Below are positions 1-6,805 of a DNA stretch of 8,210 nucleotides, piece by piece. The stretch is taken from the NCBI GenBank assembly GCA_023473405.1, contig JAMCZD010000145.1:4832-13041 (forward strand), in the 5' to 3' direction. The notes under the pieces were generated by a model. The model was not told the DNA's origin. It ran no database searches and was given only the letters and a program-made list of their open reading frames with translations. Position 1 is the first letter of the stretch; the number at the start of each line of letters is the position of its first letter. Made by a program: the position numbers and the translations under genes. This DNA comes from Candidatus Omnitrophota bacterium. GTDB lineage: Bacteria; Verrucomicrobiota; Verrucomicrobiia; Limisphaerales; UBA1319.

Positions 1-1371
1 AAGTTTCTGGGGCATCCCTTTCGCAGCTTGATGGTCAGCCGCATCCCGGTCGGCCCGGCGCAAAGCGTGTCGCCCGGCCAGCGTTTCCAATCGCACATCA
101 CCTTCGAGTTGCTCCAGGACAGCAACGACCGCGAGCGGCGTTCTCTGGGCGTGCGGCGCATGTACCGCGTCCTCTGCCCGCAGGTCAACGAGAGCCTGCT
201 CACGGCGGGTTCATCTTCGCAAGATGACAAGGTAATCAAGCGCCTGCTCGATCAGATGGGCGAACTGGGTTTCGAGAGCTATTGCGTCGAACCCGGGCCA
301 GGCATCAGGCACGACAATCTCGACCCGGCTTACGTCGCCAAGTGGAAGGCCCTGGCGGATTACGCCAAAACCAAGGGGATCATCATGAATGGCTACGAGA
401 TGATGGTGACTCTGCATTCCCGCGGACGCACTAACGATTGTGTCGATCCGGCCACAGGCAGGACGGAAACCTCCTTTGGCAATTCCGTCTGCCTGGGCAC
501 CCAATGGGCCGATAACTACTTCGACAAGGTCTGGAAGTTTATTGATCGGACCGGATTTCTCGGCATCTGGATGGATGGTCCGTACCACGGGTGCCCGTGC
601 GCCTCGACACAACACAAATACCACCGTGGTCTGCTCGATTCGCAGTGGGTCCAGTGGCAGCGCCAGAAGGCGGTCTTCGAGGAGGAACAGCGCCGCGGCA
701 TGTACGCACCAGCCCCCGACTGGTATTTCTGGAACGGACAGTCCAGCACCTGCCTGGGCGGTCGCGAGTCCAGCCCACACTTGCCCCGTGAACTCGTGCT
801 CTATCGCCAAAACATCTACGATGGGACATGGTTCAAAGCGCCTACGATGGGCAACCTCGGCGTCGGGTTCATCAGCGCTTACCAGGACCCCAAGGCCCGC
901 ACGAATCTCGAATCGCCGGACGCTTACCTGGAATGGTACAAGCTGAGCCTGGCGCAGGTCCTTGGCTCTGGCTGCCTGGCTAATTTCTTTGCCAACCAAC
1001 TCTACGACTCGGACCAGACCCGGCAAGTGGCGCACCAATGGTTCGGATGGTATAAGAGGTACCGCTCCATACTCACTTCCGATATCATTCACGTCAAACG
1101 CCCTGACGGACGTGGTATCGACTGTATCTTCCACGTTAATCCCAACCTCAAGGAGAGGGGCCTGGTCCTGTTTTTCAATCCACTGGGCGAAAGAATCACC
1201 AGCCAATTCGCGTTGCCGTTGTACTACACCGGGCTCAGCAAGACCGCCTGGATTCGAGAGCAAGAGGGTAAAGCCAAGCCGTTCAAGCTGAACCACGACT
1301 GCCGGGTCGAGTTAACGGTCAAACTGCCGCCGCATGGCGTAACCTGGTTCGTGATTAGCGCCGTAGAGTAA
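1..1371 (+). CDS. Glycosidase-like TIM-barrel protein, clan GH-D type (5' end cut by window)
   Basis: The reading frame is open from base 1, so the true start lies upstream. A TTG at 28 and an ATG at 31 are in frame, but the residues before them (ending GHPFRSL) read as a continuing domain, so I do not take either as the start. About 456 residues are visible. The first ~60 look like the end of a beta-sandwich (ELLQDSNDRERR, MYRVLCPQ). A TIM-barrel section follows: 'GFESYCVEPGPG', 'ADYAKTKGIIMNGYEMM' and 'FLGIWMDGPYHGC', where the Asp of WMDG (codon at about 574-576) sits where GH27/GH36 enzymes have their nucleophile. The last ~90 residues (LVLFFNPLGERI ... LPPHGVTWFVI) resemble the C-terminal antiparallel beta domain of these families. 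Clan GH-D membership is my inference. I could not pick out the acid/base residue, so substrate and even activity are open. The 3' end overlaps the lacI relic on the other strand. Confidence 0.7.
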   Translation, partial: KFLGHPFRSLMVSRIPVGPAQSVSPGQRFQSHITFELLQDSNDRERRSLGVRRMYRVLCPQVNESLLTAGSSSQDDKVIKRLLDQMGELGFESYCVEPGPGIRHDNLDPAYVAKWKALADYAKTKGIIMNGYEMMVTLHSRGRTNDCVDPATGRTETSFGNSVCLGTQWADNYFDKVWKFIDRTGFLGIWMDGPYHGCPCASTQHKYHRGLLDSQWVQWQRQKAVFEEEQRRGMYAPAPDWYFWNGQSSTCLGGRESSPHLPRELVLYRQNIYDGTWFKAPTMGNLGVGFISAYQDPKARTNLESPDAYLEWYKLSLAQVLGSGCLANFFANQLYDSDQTRQVAHQWFGWYKRYRSILTSDIIHVKRPDGRGIDCIFHVNPNLKERGLVLFFNPLGERITSQFALPLYYTGLSKTAWIREQEGKAKPFKLNHDCRVELTVKLPPHGVTWFVISAVE

Positions 1372-1620
1372 AGCAAGACGCTCAAGCGCGCGGATTCGGC
1401 CGATCCCATTTGAGCCGGCGCGAAACCCGGAGGGGTCAGAGCCATTCGTAACAAACGGATTGGGCCGGTAGCCGAGGCGGCTGGCAATAGCCTTGATCCG
1501 TTGCCGGGTCCCGAATGGGATTCCAGGATGGTTGCGCAGGGCCAGCGAGACCGTGGAACGACATCCCCCCGCCGCTCGCGCAATGATTTCCATATTGATT
1601 GGATTCGACGTCGGAGACAT
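1312..1620 (-). pseudogene. LacI-family transcription regulator, DNA-binding domain only (relic)
   Basis: The frame starts at the ATG complementary to 1618-1620 and gives 102 residues. Residues 8-57 are a clear LacI-type DNA-binding domain: the helix-turn-helix with recognition helix 'CRSTVSLALRN' (residues 20-30), then 'GTRQRIKAIASRLGYRPNPF' (37-56), matching the third helix and hinge of the family. Full-length LacI regulators have about 330-350 residues, the rest being a periplasmic-binding-protein-like sugar-binding and dimerisation domain. Here similarity stops near residue 57-59 (about position 1445). The remaining ~45 residues have no family character and run into the 3' end of the convergent glycosidase gene. 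An unusual 'AAGGCRST' replaces the common 'AGVSRST' in the turn. I call it a truncated pseudogene. A DNA-binding-only protein is possible, but it lacks the dimer interface. The ribosome binding site is weak (GGA about 8 bases before the ATG). Confidence 0.72.
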
Positions 1621-1707
1621 GGTGGAAATCCAATAATGCGGTTGGCTATATCCCGGGAGGGCAAGCGGCCCTGCACGGGAGCCAATCTATCCGTGATAAC
1701 TCATGGA

Positions 1708-1725
1708 TTATGCCGGGATTCATAA
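1708..1725. promoter_or_regulatory. Inverted repeat TTATG-N8-CATAA
   Basis: TTATG at 1708-1712 and CATAA at 1721-1725 are perfect reverse complements separated by 8 bases. The same TTATG/CATAA core recurs in the longer dyad at 1803-1837, which makes a shared half-site plausible. The arms are only 5 bp, so chance cannot be excluded. Confidence 0.3.
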
Positions 1726-1802
1726 GAAGGGAATACACCCTTGAATGTCACCGGAAAGGCCCTAAAACACTCGTTCCCGCCATATGAGGTATGGAAATAT
1801 CC

Positions 1803-1837
1803 GGCTTTATGGTGTATATAGAGTGGTGCATAAAGCC
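1803..1837. promoter_or_regulatory. Perfect 9-bp inverted repeat, 17-base spacer
   Basis: GGCTTTATG at 1803-1811 is the exact reverse complement of CATAAAGCC at 1829-1837. The spacer is 17 bases, AT-rich at its centre (TATATA at 1815-1820). Arm centres are 26 bp apart, about two and a half helical turns. It could be a two-half-site operator or a stem-loop in a leader RNA. It lies ~180 bases before the plus-strand start and ~185 bases before the lacI relic start. Confidence 0.5.
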
Positions 1838-1849
1838 TTCTACGCGGTC

Positions 1850-1861
1850 AATCGCGCGATT
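1850..1861. promoter_or_regulatory. 12-bp perfect palindrome AATCGCGCGATT
   Basis: Positions 1850-1861 read identically on both strands and have a central CG step, as LacI-family operators usually do. Its position in the divergent region beside a LacI relic makes it an operator candidate. A related half, GCGCGCGATTC, occurs at 2025-2035 inside the start of the next gene. No binding is shown by the sequence alone. Confidence 0.35.
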
Positions 1862-2001
1862 TCCGCCCGACCGTGATTTCTTCCGCGGTTAACCATGTGG
1901 GCAAGGCTAGAATTTTGAAAAACCAGTATGCCTGTATCGATCCGGTGAGATCAACCGGGCAATGCCTTTAAAAGCCAGGCTGTTTGGCAGCCCACCGCAT
2001 C

Positions 2002-2007
2002 GGGAGG
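2002..2007 (+). promoter_or_regulatory. Ribosome binding site deciding the start of the secreted-protein gene
   Basis: GGGAGG at 2002-2007 lies 10 bases before the ATG at 2018, a normal spacing. An in-frame TTG at 2009 is only one base away from the motif and therefore cannot be the start. Confidence 0.7.
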
Positions 2008-2017
2008 CTTGAATACT

Positions 2018-4156
2018 ATGCAAAGCGCGCGATTCAAGGGATGGACATTCGCTGTCGCATTGGTAGGAGTATGGGTTCACGCCCAGGATAATCGCCCCAT
2101 ACTGACAGCCGAATTACAAGGCAATGAACTCCGGCTATTCTGGCCCATTGACACCGCCGGGTATGAGTTGCAGGAAGCGGATCAAGTCAACGGTCTCTGG
2201 CAAACGGTCGATCTGCAACCCGAAGCATTGGGCGCCGTCTTTCAGGTTGCGATTCCCTGCGCCCATAGCGCTCGATTCTTCCGGCTCAGGCGTTCATACG
2301 AGGGACCATGGCCACTTCCAGCGTACCTGGGCCTGGTGTTGGACCCGGCTGAGCGTCCTGTTATAAACGCCAGGGTTGGTCCGGCGGAGTTCACCGATGA
2401 AAACGGGGTGTTCTCGGGCAACCTCACCCCGACCGCGGCTGGCTGGTTTCGCGTGGACGGCCCCGGATATGTCTCGGCGTTTGTCCACCCGGTTTCAACA
2501 CCGCAGCCGACAGCGGTGGTCCAAGTTTGGCTGACGCCTTATCGGGTCCAGGAATGGATCGGGGCTTCGGGCGTTGCTCAATTGGCAGTAACAGAGACAA
2601 CCGATACCGGGATCTCGGTCTCAGTATCAAGTGATGACCTTGAACACCTGCCCGCTTACGCCGCTTTGGCTGAGCTCGATCCCTTGCGCGTCGATCCTTT
2701 GTTCAACAGCCTCGAACCGGCAGTGGACAACGTCTACTTGCACAGGGCATTCTCTATCCAGGCCTTCAACCGCCTGGGCGATGAGATTCAACTCGCCCAA
2801 GGGCGAACGCTGACTCTGACCGTCCACGACGACACCGGTTTGTTCCAGGCGCCTGAGTTGGCGCGGTTCGATCCGGAGTCGGGGAAATGGTTGCGCCTTT
2901 CGAATGCTTGTCAGCGTCTGGATGAAAAAAGCTATCTATGTTCGATCACTCAGCTATGGCCGCTGTATGGCCTGTTCGTCGCGGGTAACCCACCGTACGG
3001 CATGCCAGTGTCAATTTCAGCCACACAAAACAAGAGAATAACGTCGATTCCGGTGAAGTCATATGACGAGGGGGAATTCGGCAAGGCATACGATGCTTTG
3101 CTGGGCAAGCTAAGACACCGCCTTCTCCAACTCGAAAAGTCCCAAATGCAGGGCGGCCAGGAAGACCCCAGTACCGATCCTGCAGTGCGTGATTTGCTCG
3201 AACAGATGGCGCGATTGGCAAGCGATTACGCCAACGCCAACCGAAACGAAGCCGCCAAGTTCTTCTTGCTGATGGTGGCTCAGCGCGCCGGATTGTGCTG
3301 TCAACTCGATCTTCAAAACTCACTGGTGAACCAGGCAACCGACCTGGCAAATGAAATCGCCGAACGCCTGCTCGATGAAGGCGATTGTGGGCGATTGCGG
3401 CAAATGATGCGTGCAATTGAACAATTGATTTTGTTGGCGGGCGACCCCGCACTCGAGCAGGCTCTCTATGAAAAAATCCAACGATTGCTCAACGAGTGTG
3501 ACCTATGGACAGGCTGGGTCCGCTATTTTTACCGCATTGATCCGTGGTTGTCATGGGAACCCGACTATCAATATCACAGCGGCGCCACTCACTGGACGGA
3601 GAAGCATGACCTGCGCATGGCCACTCATGCCCAAACCCAGGTCCTGACGGGTGAAATCGTATCGACAGTTTCCTTCCCCACAGTGCGTTACCGGCAAGAT
3701 AATGAGAACTGCGGCGACTTCCATGATTACTACGGGTATCCCACCGAGAATGAGTCGGTTCTTTACTTCGGCGGACGTTATGATGGACACGAATTCGCCT
3801 TGGAGGATGTCTATCTCGGCGAGAATCCCGCTCCCGTCAAGTTGACGATGTTCCACATCAGCAGAAGTCAAAACGGGGACGGCAATTGCGTCGAGGATGC
3901 TCACACCAGTCTTGAACATCCGGTTCCGTTCTATTCGGCCATCATGCACGGTTTCCAAGGGCCTTGGGAACCTCCGCCCATCAGTCTCCAGGAAATGACC
4001 GAGTCAGATATTCACAATGGCTCCGGCGAGGGCGAGACTATCCGAGGGGCCGAGCACATCGTGAATCCGAATGCCGCTCCCTGGTATCCATTCACCGCCG
4101 GCGAGGTTTATTGGTCCTTTATCCGGGTGCGGGCGATTCTTCCGCTCGAACGCTGA
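2018..4156 (+). CDS. Secreted multidomain protein of unknown function
   Basis: 712 residues from the ATG at 2018. Residues 1-22 form a signal peptide (basic RFK, hydrophobic FAVALVGVWV, cleavage after VHA before QDN), so the product is exported. Residues ~23-93 are a small beta module ending 'ARFFRLRR', a style common in Verrucomicrobial extracellular proteins. Residues ~100-175 resemble a carboxypeptidase-regulatory-like fold (LGLVLDPAERPVINARV, DENGVFSG, GWFRVDGPGYVS). Residues ~180-325 are another beta-rich stretch with a putative Cys pair (CQRLDEKSYLC). Residues ~348-495 are strongly helical and charged (QLEKSQMQ, EQALYEKIQRLLNEC) with CC, C and C spaced along it. The C-terminal ~210 residues are rich in Trp, Tyr and His and probably beta. 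I recognise no catalytic motif and no anchor or sorting signal. It stands alone, divergent from the lacI relic and convergent with the GH36 gene. A binding or surface-scaffold role is possible but is only inference. Confidence 0.85.
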   Translation: MQSARFKGWTFAVALVGVWVHAQDNRPILTAELQGNELRLFWPIDTAGYELQEADQVNGLWQTVDLQPEALGAVFQVAIPCAHSARFFRLRRSYEGPWPLPAYLGLVLDPAERPVINARVGPAEFTDENGVFSGNLTPTAAGWFRVDGPGYVSAFVHPVSTPQPTAVVQVWLTPYRVQEWIGASGVAQLAVTETTDTGISVSVSSDDLEHLPAYAALAELDPLRVDPLFNSLEPAVDNVYLHRAFSIQAFNRLGDEIQLAQGRTLTLTVHDDTGLFQAPELARFDPESGKWLRLSNACQRLDEKSYLCSITQLWPLYGLFVAGNPPYGMPVSISATQNKRITSIPVKSYDEGEFGKAYDALLGKLRHRLLQLEKSQMQGGQEDPSTDPAVRDLLEQMARLASDYANANRNEAAKFFLLMVAQRAGLCCQLDLQNSLVNQATDLANEIAERLLDEGDCGRLRQMMRAIEQLILLAGDPALEQALYEKIQRLLNECDLWTGWVRYFYRIDPWLSWEPDYQYHSGATHWTEKHDLRMATHAQTQVLTGEIVSTVSFPTVRYRQDNENCGDFHDYYGYPTENESVLYFGGRYDGHEFALEDVYLGENPAPVKLTMFHISRSQNGDGNCVEDAHTSLEHPVPFYSAIMHGFQGPWEPPPISLQEMTESDIHNGSGEGETIRGAEHIVNPNAAPWYPFTAGEVYWSFIRVRAILPLER

Positions 4157-4229
4157 ATTGAGCGAGAAGGTCGTTGCCCTATTCCGTGCCAATTGTCCTG
4201 CCCCAAGCCAGTTCAGGGGTTGGACCAGA

Positions 4230-4256
4230 GCAACTAGCTGTGGTTGAGTTAGTTGC
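4230..4256. other. Ten-base-pair hairpin, 7-base loop
   Basis: GCAACTAGCT at 4230-4239 pairs with AGTTAGTTGC at 4247-4256, with one G-T wobble, leaving a 7-base loop. It lies 74 bases after the stop of the secreted-protein gene. No T-run follows on the plus strand, so it is not a standard intrinsic terminator. It could still protect the 3' end of that mRNA. Confidence 0.4.
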
Positions 4257-4260
4257 GGAA

Positions 4261-4278
4261 TTCGATAACGTTACCGAA
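4261..4278. promoter_or_regulatory. LacI-operator-like palindrome
   Basis: The 18 bases at 4261-4278 are palindromic at 16 positions (TTCG, a mismatch, TAACGTTA, the matching mismatch, CGAA). The core TAACGTTA with a central CG is the layout known for LacI/GalR/PurR-type operators. It sits oddly, in a convergent region with no start codon nearby, so it may be a relic or chance. Confidence 0.3.
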
Positions 4279-4428
4279 GGGAACGGGAGGTCAGTCAACA
4301 GTTTCGTGCTGTTTGCCGGCACTCCTAGTACAGCAAATGCGCCAAGTGCGTCTTGGTTCCCATTCCCAGCCGATTTGTTAACCATGAGAGTGTCATTGTC
4401 GCTTCCTCTCTCAACCGGTCATGGGCTT

Positions 4429-4443
4429 GTCAATACTATTGAC
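4429..4443. repeat. 15-bp palindrome GTCAATACTATTGAC
   Basis: GTCAATA at 4429-4435 and TATTGAC at 4437-4443 are exact reverse complements around one central base, followed by CGACCCCTTTAATAATT. Read on the minus strand, the A-rich start, GGGGTC and then the palindrome resemble leader/end sequences I associate with REP-linked (Y1) transposase elements. That comparison is from memory and unverified. Confidence 0.3.
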
Positions 4444-4475
4444 CGACCCCTTTAATAATTGAGGTGTTCCTCCCA

Positions 4476-4629
4476 GGGCGCCGGCATCCCGCCGGGATGC
4501 ATCATCTACCCGATCCGGTTACCGGTGGTGTCGCTGCGTTCGATCACCGGCTAATCGCTGTGAATCCTCCGGGTTCGTGAACGCGAATAAAATGCGATCC
4601 CGGAGGAACCGCAGAGGGCGCTGGCGCCC
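4476..4629. repeat. Nested inverted-repeat block, REP/MITE-like
   Basis: The block is bounded by GGGCGCC at 4476-4482 and its reverse complement GGCGCCC at 4623-4629. Inside are GCATCCC/GGGATGC (4484-4490, 4494-4500, 3-base loop); CCGGTGGT/ATCACCGG (4522-4529, 4543-4550, one wobble); GAATCC/GGGTTC (4562-4567, 4571-4576, one wobble); TCCTCCGGG/CCCGGAGGA (4565-4573, 4599-4607, perfect 9 bp); and GGGCGC/GCGCCC (4616-4621, 4624-4629). Some are mutually exclusive pairings. The density is far above that of neighbouring DNA and resembles dispersed intergenic repeats of Verrucomicrobia and Planctomycetes. It ends 13 bases past the stop of the minus-strand GH36 gene and might also act in 3'-end formation, although no T-run is present. 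Confidence 0.5.
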
Positions 4630-4642
4630 CTATCGGAATCGA

Positions 4643-6805
4643 TTATGGATTTGCTTCGCGCGTCACCCGTTTGTAAGCAATTATGGCCGAGCCAGGCTTG
4701 CCTTTGATCTCCACCCTCAGTCCTTTTTCCATTAATTCGCTGCCTGAGACTTGGGTTGGGCCTTCCACATCGAAGTTGGTGATCTCATACTGTGTGCCGG
4801 GATCAAGTCCTTCGAGTCGAAAGGTTTTTGTTGGTTCCTCGCAATTTTCGCGCCGAAAGGCCTGGACGACGCCGCCACCCCGTTCGGGCCGATTGAACTG
4901 CCATGCGATCCAATGGTCGAGTTTCAGACTATAAGGGGTCAACGGGTAATAATCGCCGAGCATGTCGGGAGCTATCCGGCTGCATTCGGCGTATGCCTTT
5001 CGTTGGGCCACGCGATTCATCGGCGTGAGTCTTCCCATGCCAAAGCACGGCAAGTAAAAACTGCGAACCGAATAGGGATCATAGAACGAAGTACCGGTGC
5101 CTTGAAAGGGCAGCCAAAACGAGAGACCATAGGTATGCCCCTGGTTTCCTTCCACGACCCCTTTCATGCCCGGGAATTGGAAATCGCTGCGCAACAGCGG
5201 CACGGCTCGCCGCATGGTCTCGAGGTCGTTCCGCCGCCCGCCCGAAGCGCAGGAATCGATATGCAAACCGGGGTTCCTCCGTCTCAGCTCATCCCAGAAT
5301 GCCAGGTGTCCCTGCACATAGAGATTCTCGGTGATTCCCTGGCGGTCCGCAGAATCATTCCTTCGCCAGGCCGGCAGCGGACCTGCGCCATTCATGTCCT
5401 CACGGTACCAGTCTATTCCCTGGGACTTGATCATGCCGTCCACACGGTTGATGAGCCAGTTCAGCGCCTCGGGATTGCCCTCGTTGAGCAAGGCGCCGTG
5501 AGACGTGCCCGGCAACTGCCACGCCGAAGGTTTCCTGCCTAACTCCGATTCCGGATTGCCAATCCGCTCGGGCTCGAACCAGAGGACGAATTTCATTCCG
5601 TGTGCGTGAATCCAGTCGCTGAACGGTCTGAAACCATTGGGATATTTGGTCGGATCGATTTTCCAGGTGCCGGTGTTGAGCCAGGCGTCTTTGCCTTTAT
5701 AGGGTCCCGTGTCGCTCGGGTACCAGGTTGTCCCACCCGCCCCGGCATCGCGCCAGCAAATATCGGGCTTGATGCCAGCCTCGATAAAGGACTCAACGTA
5801 GGCTATGTCTTTCTCCGAGCCTCCGACCTGGATTTGTGTGAGGGGTGATTGTGTCTGGCCATGGACTCGAGGCATGTTATGGGCAATATACCATCGACGC
5901 CACAGATTCTGCGCCGGCACGATTCGGGTGCCTTGCCAGAACAACAGGGCGATCAACGGGGTGCGGACCTGATCACCGGGATTGAGTCGCAGATGAGTAA
6001 GTTCCTGGCCGGCCCGGATTCTCAAACCATTCGCCGAGTCCCGCTCGAACGAAGAGCGCCATTGTGCCGGCCAACCCACCGCAAGGATGACTCCGCCGCC
6101 CGGCATCTGCAAATTATAGTACGGCCAGCCTTTCGGCCCGTCACAGGACTTGCCTGATGAAGGCGGCCCGAACACGTTCACGGTGTTGGTGCGGAGAGGC
6201 AGACGGTAAGGTTCATAACTTTCCGCTGCGCACCAGTCTCCCTTGATGCCGTTAAGGACGAATTCGCCCTTGGCTCCAAACTCGAAATGCGCATCCAAGC
6301 CCTGGATGTCCTTCAAGATCGGTGTGGGACCGGTGCCGGTATTCTTGAAGAAGACCGTCCATTCAAACGCGGGGTAGTCGGCATATCCCACCGCCACGCA
6401 TTTGACTTCCAAGGCCGTTTGCGGATCGTGCCAAACAAGGGTGAACTGAGTTCGACTTGGATCGAGGTTATCCTTGCGCATCGTCATTGGCCAGCCAGCC
6501 AACAACCGCGCTGAAGGCCGGCCGTCGTAAATGAAAGAAAATGGCAGTTCCTGTCGCTCGCTCAACAAATGCTCTGTTGCCCACTGGTTCATCGCCGGCA
6601 TATCCTCGGCCTTTGCCCAGTCATGATTTTTCATCCCCGTGCTGGCCTCGGCTCCTTTATCAGCGTTGGTCCATGGATCTTTACGGGGGGGCTCCTTGGG
6701 CTTGGCTTCATCTTGCGCATGACCATTGGCGATAAGGAGCGAGGCCCCAAGAATGGCAGTGGCTAGCCATTGGAGTCTCCGATTTCGATGGAATTGACTT
6801 TGCAT
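4643..6805 (-). CDS. Secreted GH36 alpha-galactosidase-like glycoside hydrolase
   Basis: 720 residues from the ATG at 6805. I prefer this to the in-frame ATG at 6856 because it places a clean signal peptide at the N-terminus: HRNRR, then LQWLATAILGASLLIA, cleavage after GHA at residue 30. Neither start has a strong ribosome binding site. A Lys/Pro-rich linker (31-45) follows, then a beta-sandwich (~60-300), a TIM barrel (~315-620) and a C-terminal beta domain (~625-720). Length and order match GH36. Visible motifs: WRDAG (351-355), LWFEPER (408-414), YREDMN with the expected nucleophile Asp470, SCASGGR (518-524), and RSD with the expected acid/base Asp541. These retaining enzymes remove terminal alpha-galactosyl or alpha-N-acetylgalactosaminyl groups. 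The nucleophile motif is YREDMN rather than KWDMN, so the exact substrate is uncertain. It is convergent with the upstream secreted-protein gene and has its own promoter region above 6805. Confidence 0.9.
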   Translation of the reverse strand: MQSQFHRNRRLQWLATAILGASLLIANGHAQDEAKPKEPPRKDPWTNADKGAEASTGMKNHDWAKAEDMPAMNQWATEHLLSERQELPFSFIYDGRPSARLLAGWPMTMRKDNLDPSRTQFTLVWHDPQTALEVKCVAVGYADYPAFEWTVFFKNTGTGPTPILKDIQGLDAHFEFGAKGEFVLNGIKGDWCAAESYEPYRLPLRTNTVNVFGPPSSGKSCDGPKGWPYYNLQMPGGGVILAVGWPAQWRSSFERDSANGLRIRAGQELTHLRLNPGDQVRTPLIALLFWQGTRIVPAQNLWRRWYIAHNMPRVHGQTQSPLTQIQVGGSEKDIAYVESFIEAGIKPDICWRDAGAGGTTWYPSDTGPYKGKDAWLNTGTWKIDPTKYPNGFRPFSDWIHAHGMKFVLWFEPERIGNPESELGRKPSAWQLPGTSHGALLNEGNPEALNWLINRVDGMIKSQGIDWYREDMNGAGPLPAWRRNDSADRQGITENLYVQGHLAFWDELRRRNPGLHIDSCASGGRRNDLETMRRAVPLLRSDFQFPGMKGVVEGNQGHTYGLSFWLPFQGTGTSFYDPYSVRSFYLPCFGMGRLTPMNRVAQRKAYAECSRIAPDMLGDYYPLTPYSLKLDHWIAWQFNRPERGGGVVQAFRRENCEEPTKTFRLEGLDPGTQYEITNFDVEGPTQVSGSELMEKGLRVEIKGKPGSAIIAYKRVTREANP

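Larger units (their letters stand above)
1621..2017. promoter_or_regulatory. Divergent non-coding region between lacI relic and secreted-protein gene
   Basis: About 400 bases without a supportable gene. The region lies between two divergent starts, so it must hold the promoter of the plus-strand gene and, originally, that of the regulator. It contains three inverted repeats listed separately (1708-1725, 1803-1837, 1850-1861) and a small GGCTG/CAGCC hairpin at 1978-1992 just ahead of the ribosome binding site. I found no convincing -35/-10 pair: TTGAAA at 1915-1920 has nothing like a -10 box at 17 bases. The base composition around 1780-1835 is AT-richer than the flanks. Confidence 0.5.
4157..4642. 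other. Convergent non-coding region rich in palindromes
   Basis: Almost 490 bases between the ends of two convergent genes. Short open frames on both strands between 4174 and 4455 lack ribosome binding sites and family character, so I do not call them. What is visible is structure: a hairpin at 4230-4256, an operator-like palindrome at 4261-4278, a 15-bp palindrome at 4429-4443 and a nested inverted-repeat block at 4476-4629. The region may contain remnants of small mobile or repetitive elements. Confidence 0.5.

Noticed and set aside
211..1296. 361-codon open frame on the minus strand inside the first glycosidase gene
   Set aside because: It is fully antisense to a gene with clear protein character. 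Its own product has no recognisable domain and no ribosome binding site. Long antisense frames are expected from this codon usage.
1386..1422. Imperfect GC-rich hairpin after the first glycosidase gene as an intrinsic terminator
   Set aside because: The stem has a bulged base and a long loop, and no T-run follows.
1915..1943. TTGAAA as a -35 box for the secreted-protein gene
   Set aside because: No -10-like hexamer lies at 16-18 bases; the sequence there is GC-rich.
4174..4455. Open frames of 93 codons (plus) and 68 codons (minus, 4179-4385) in the convergent intergenic region
   Set aside because: They have no ribosome binding site, low-complexity composition and overlap several palindromes. 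They are more likely non-coding or relic sequence.
4751..5542. 263-codon plus-strand open frame within the GH36 gene
   Set aside because: It is antisense to GH36 coding sequence with intact catalytic motifs. The product shows no family features.
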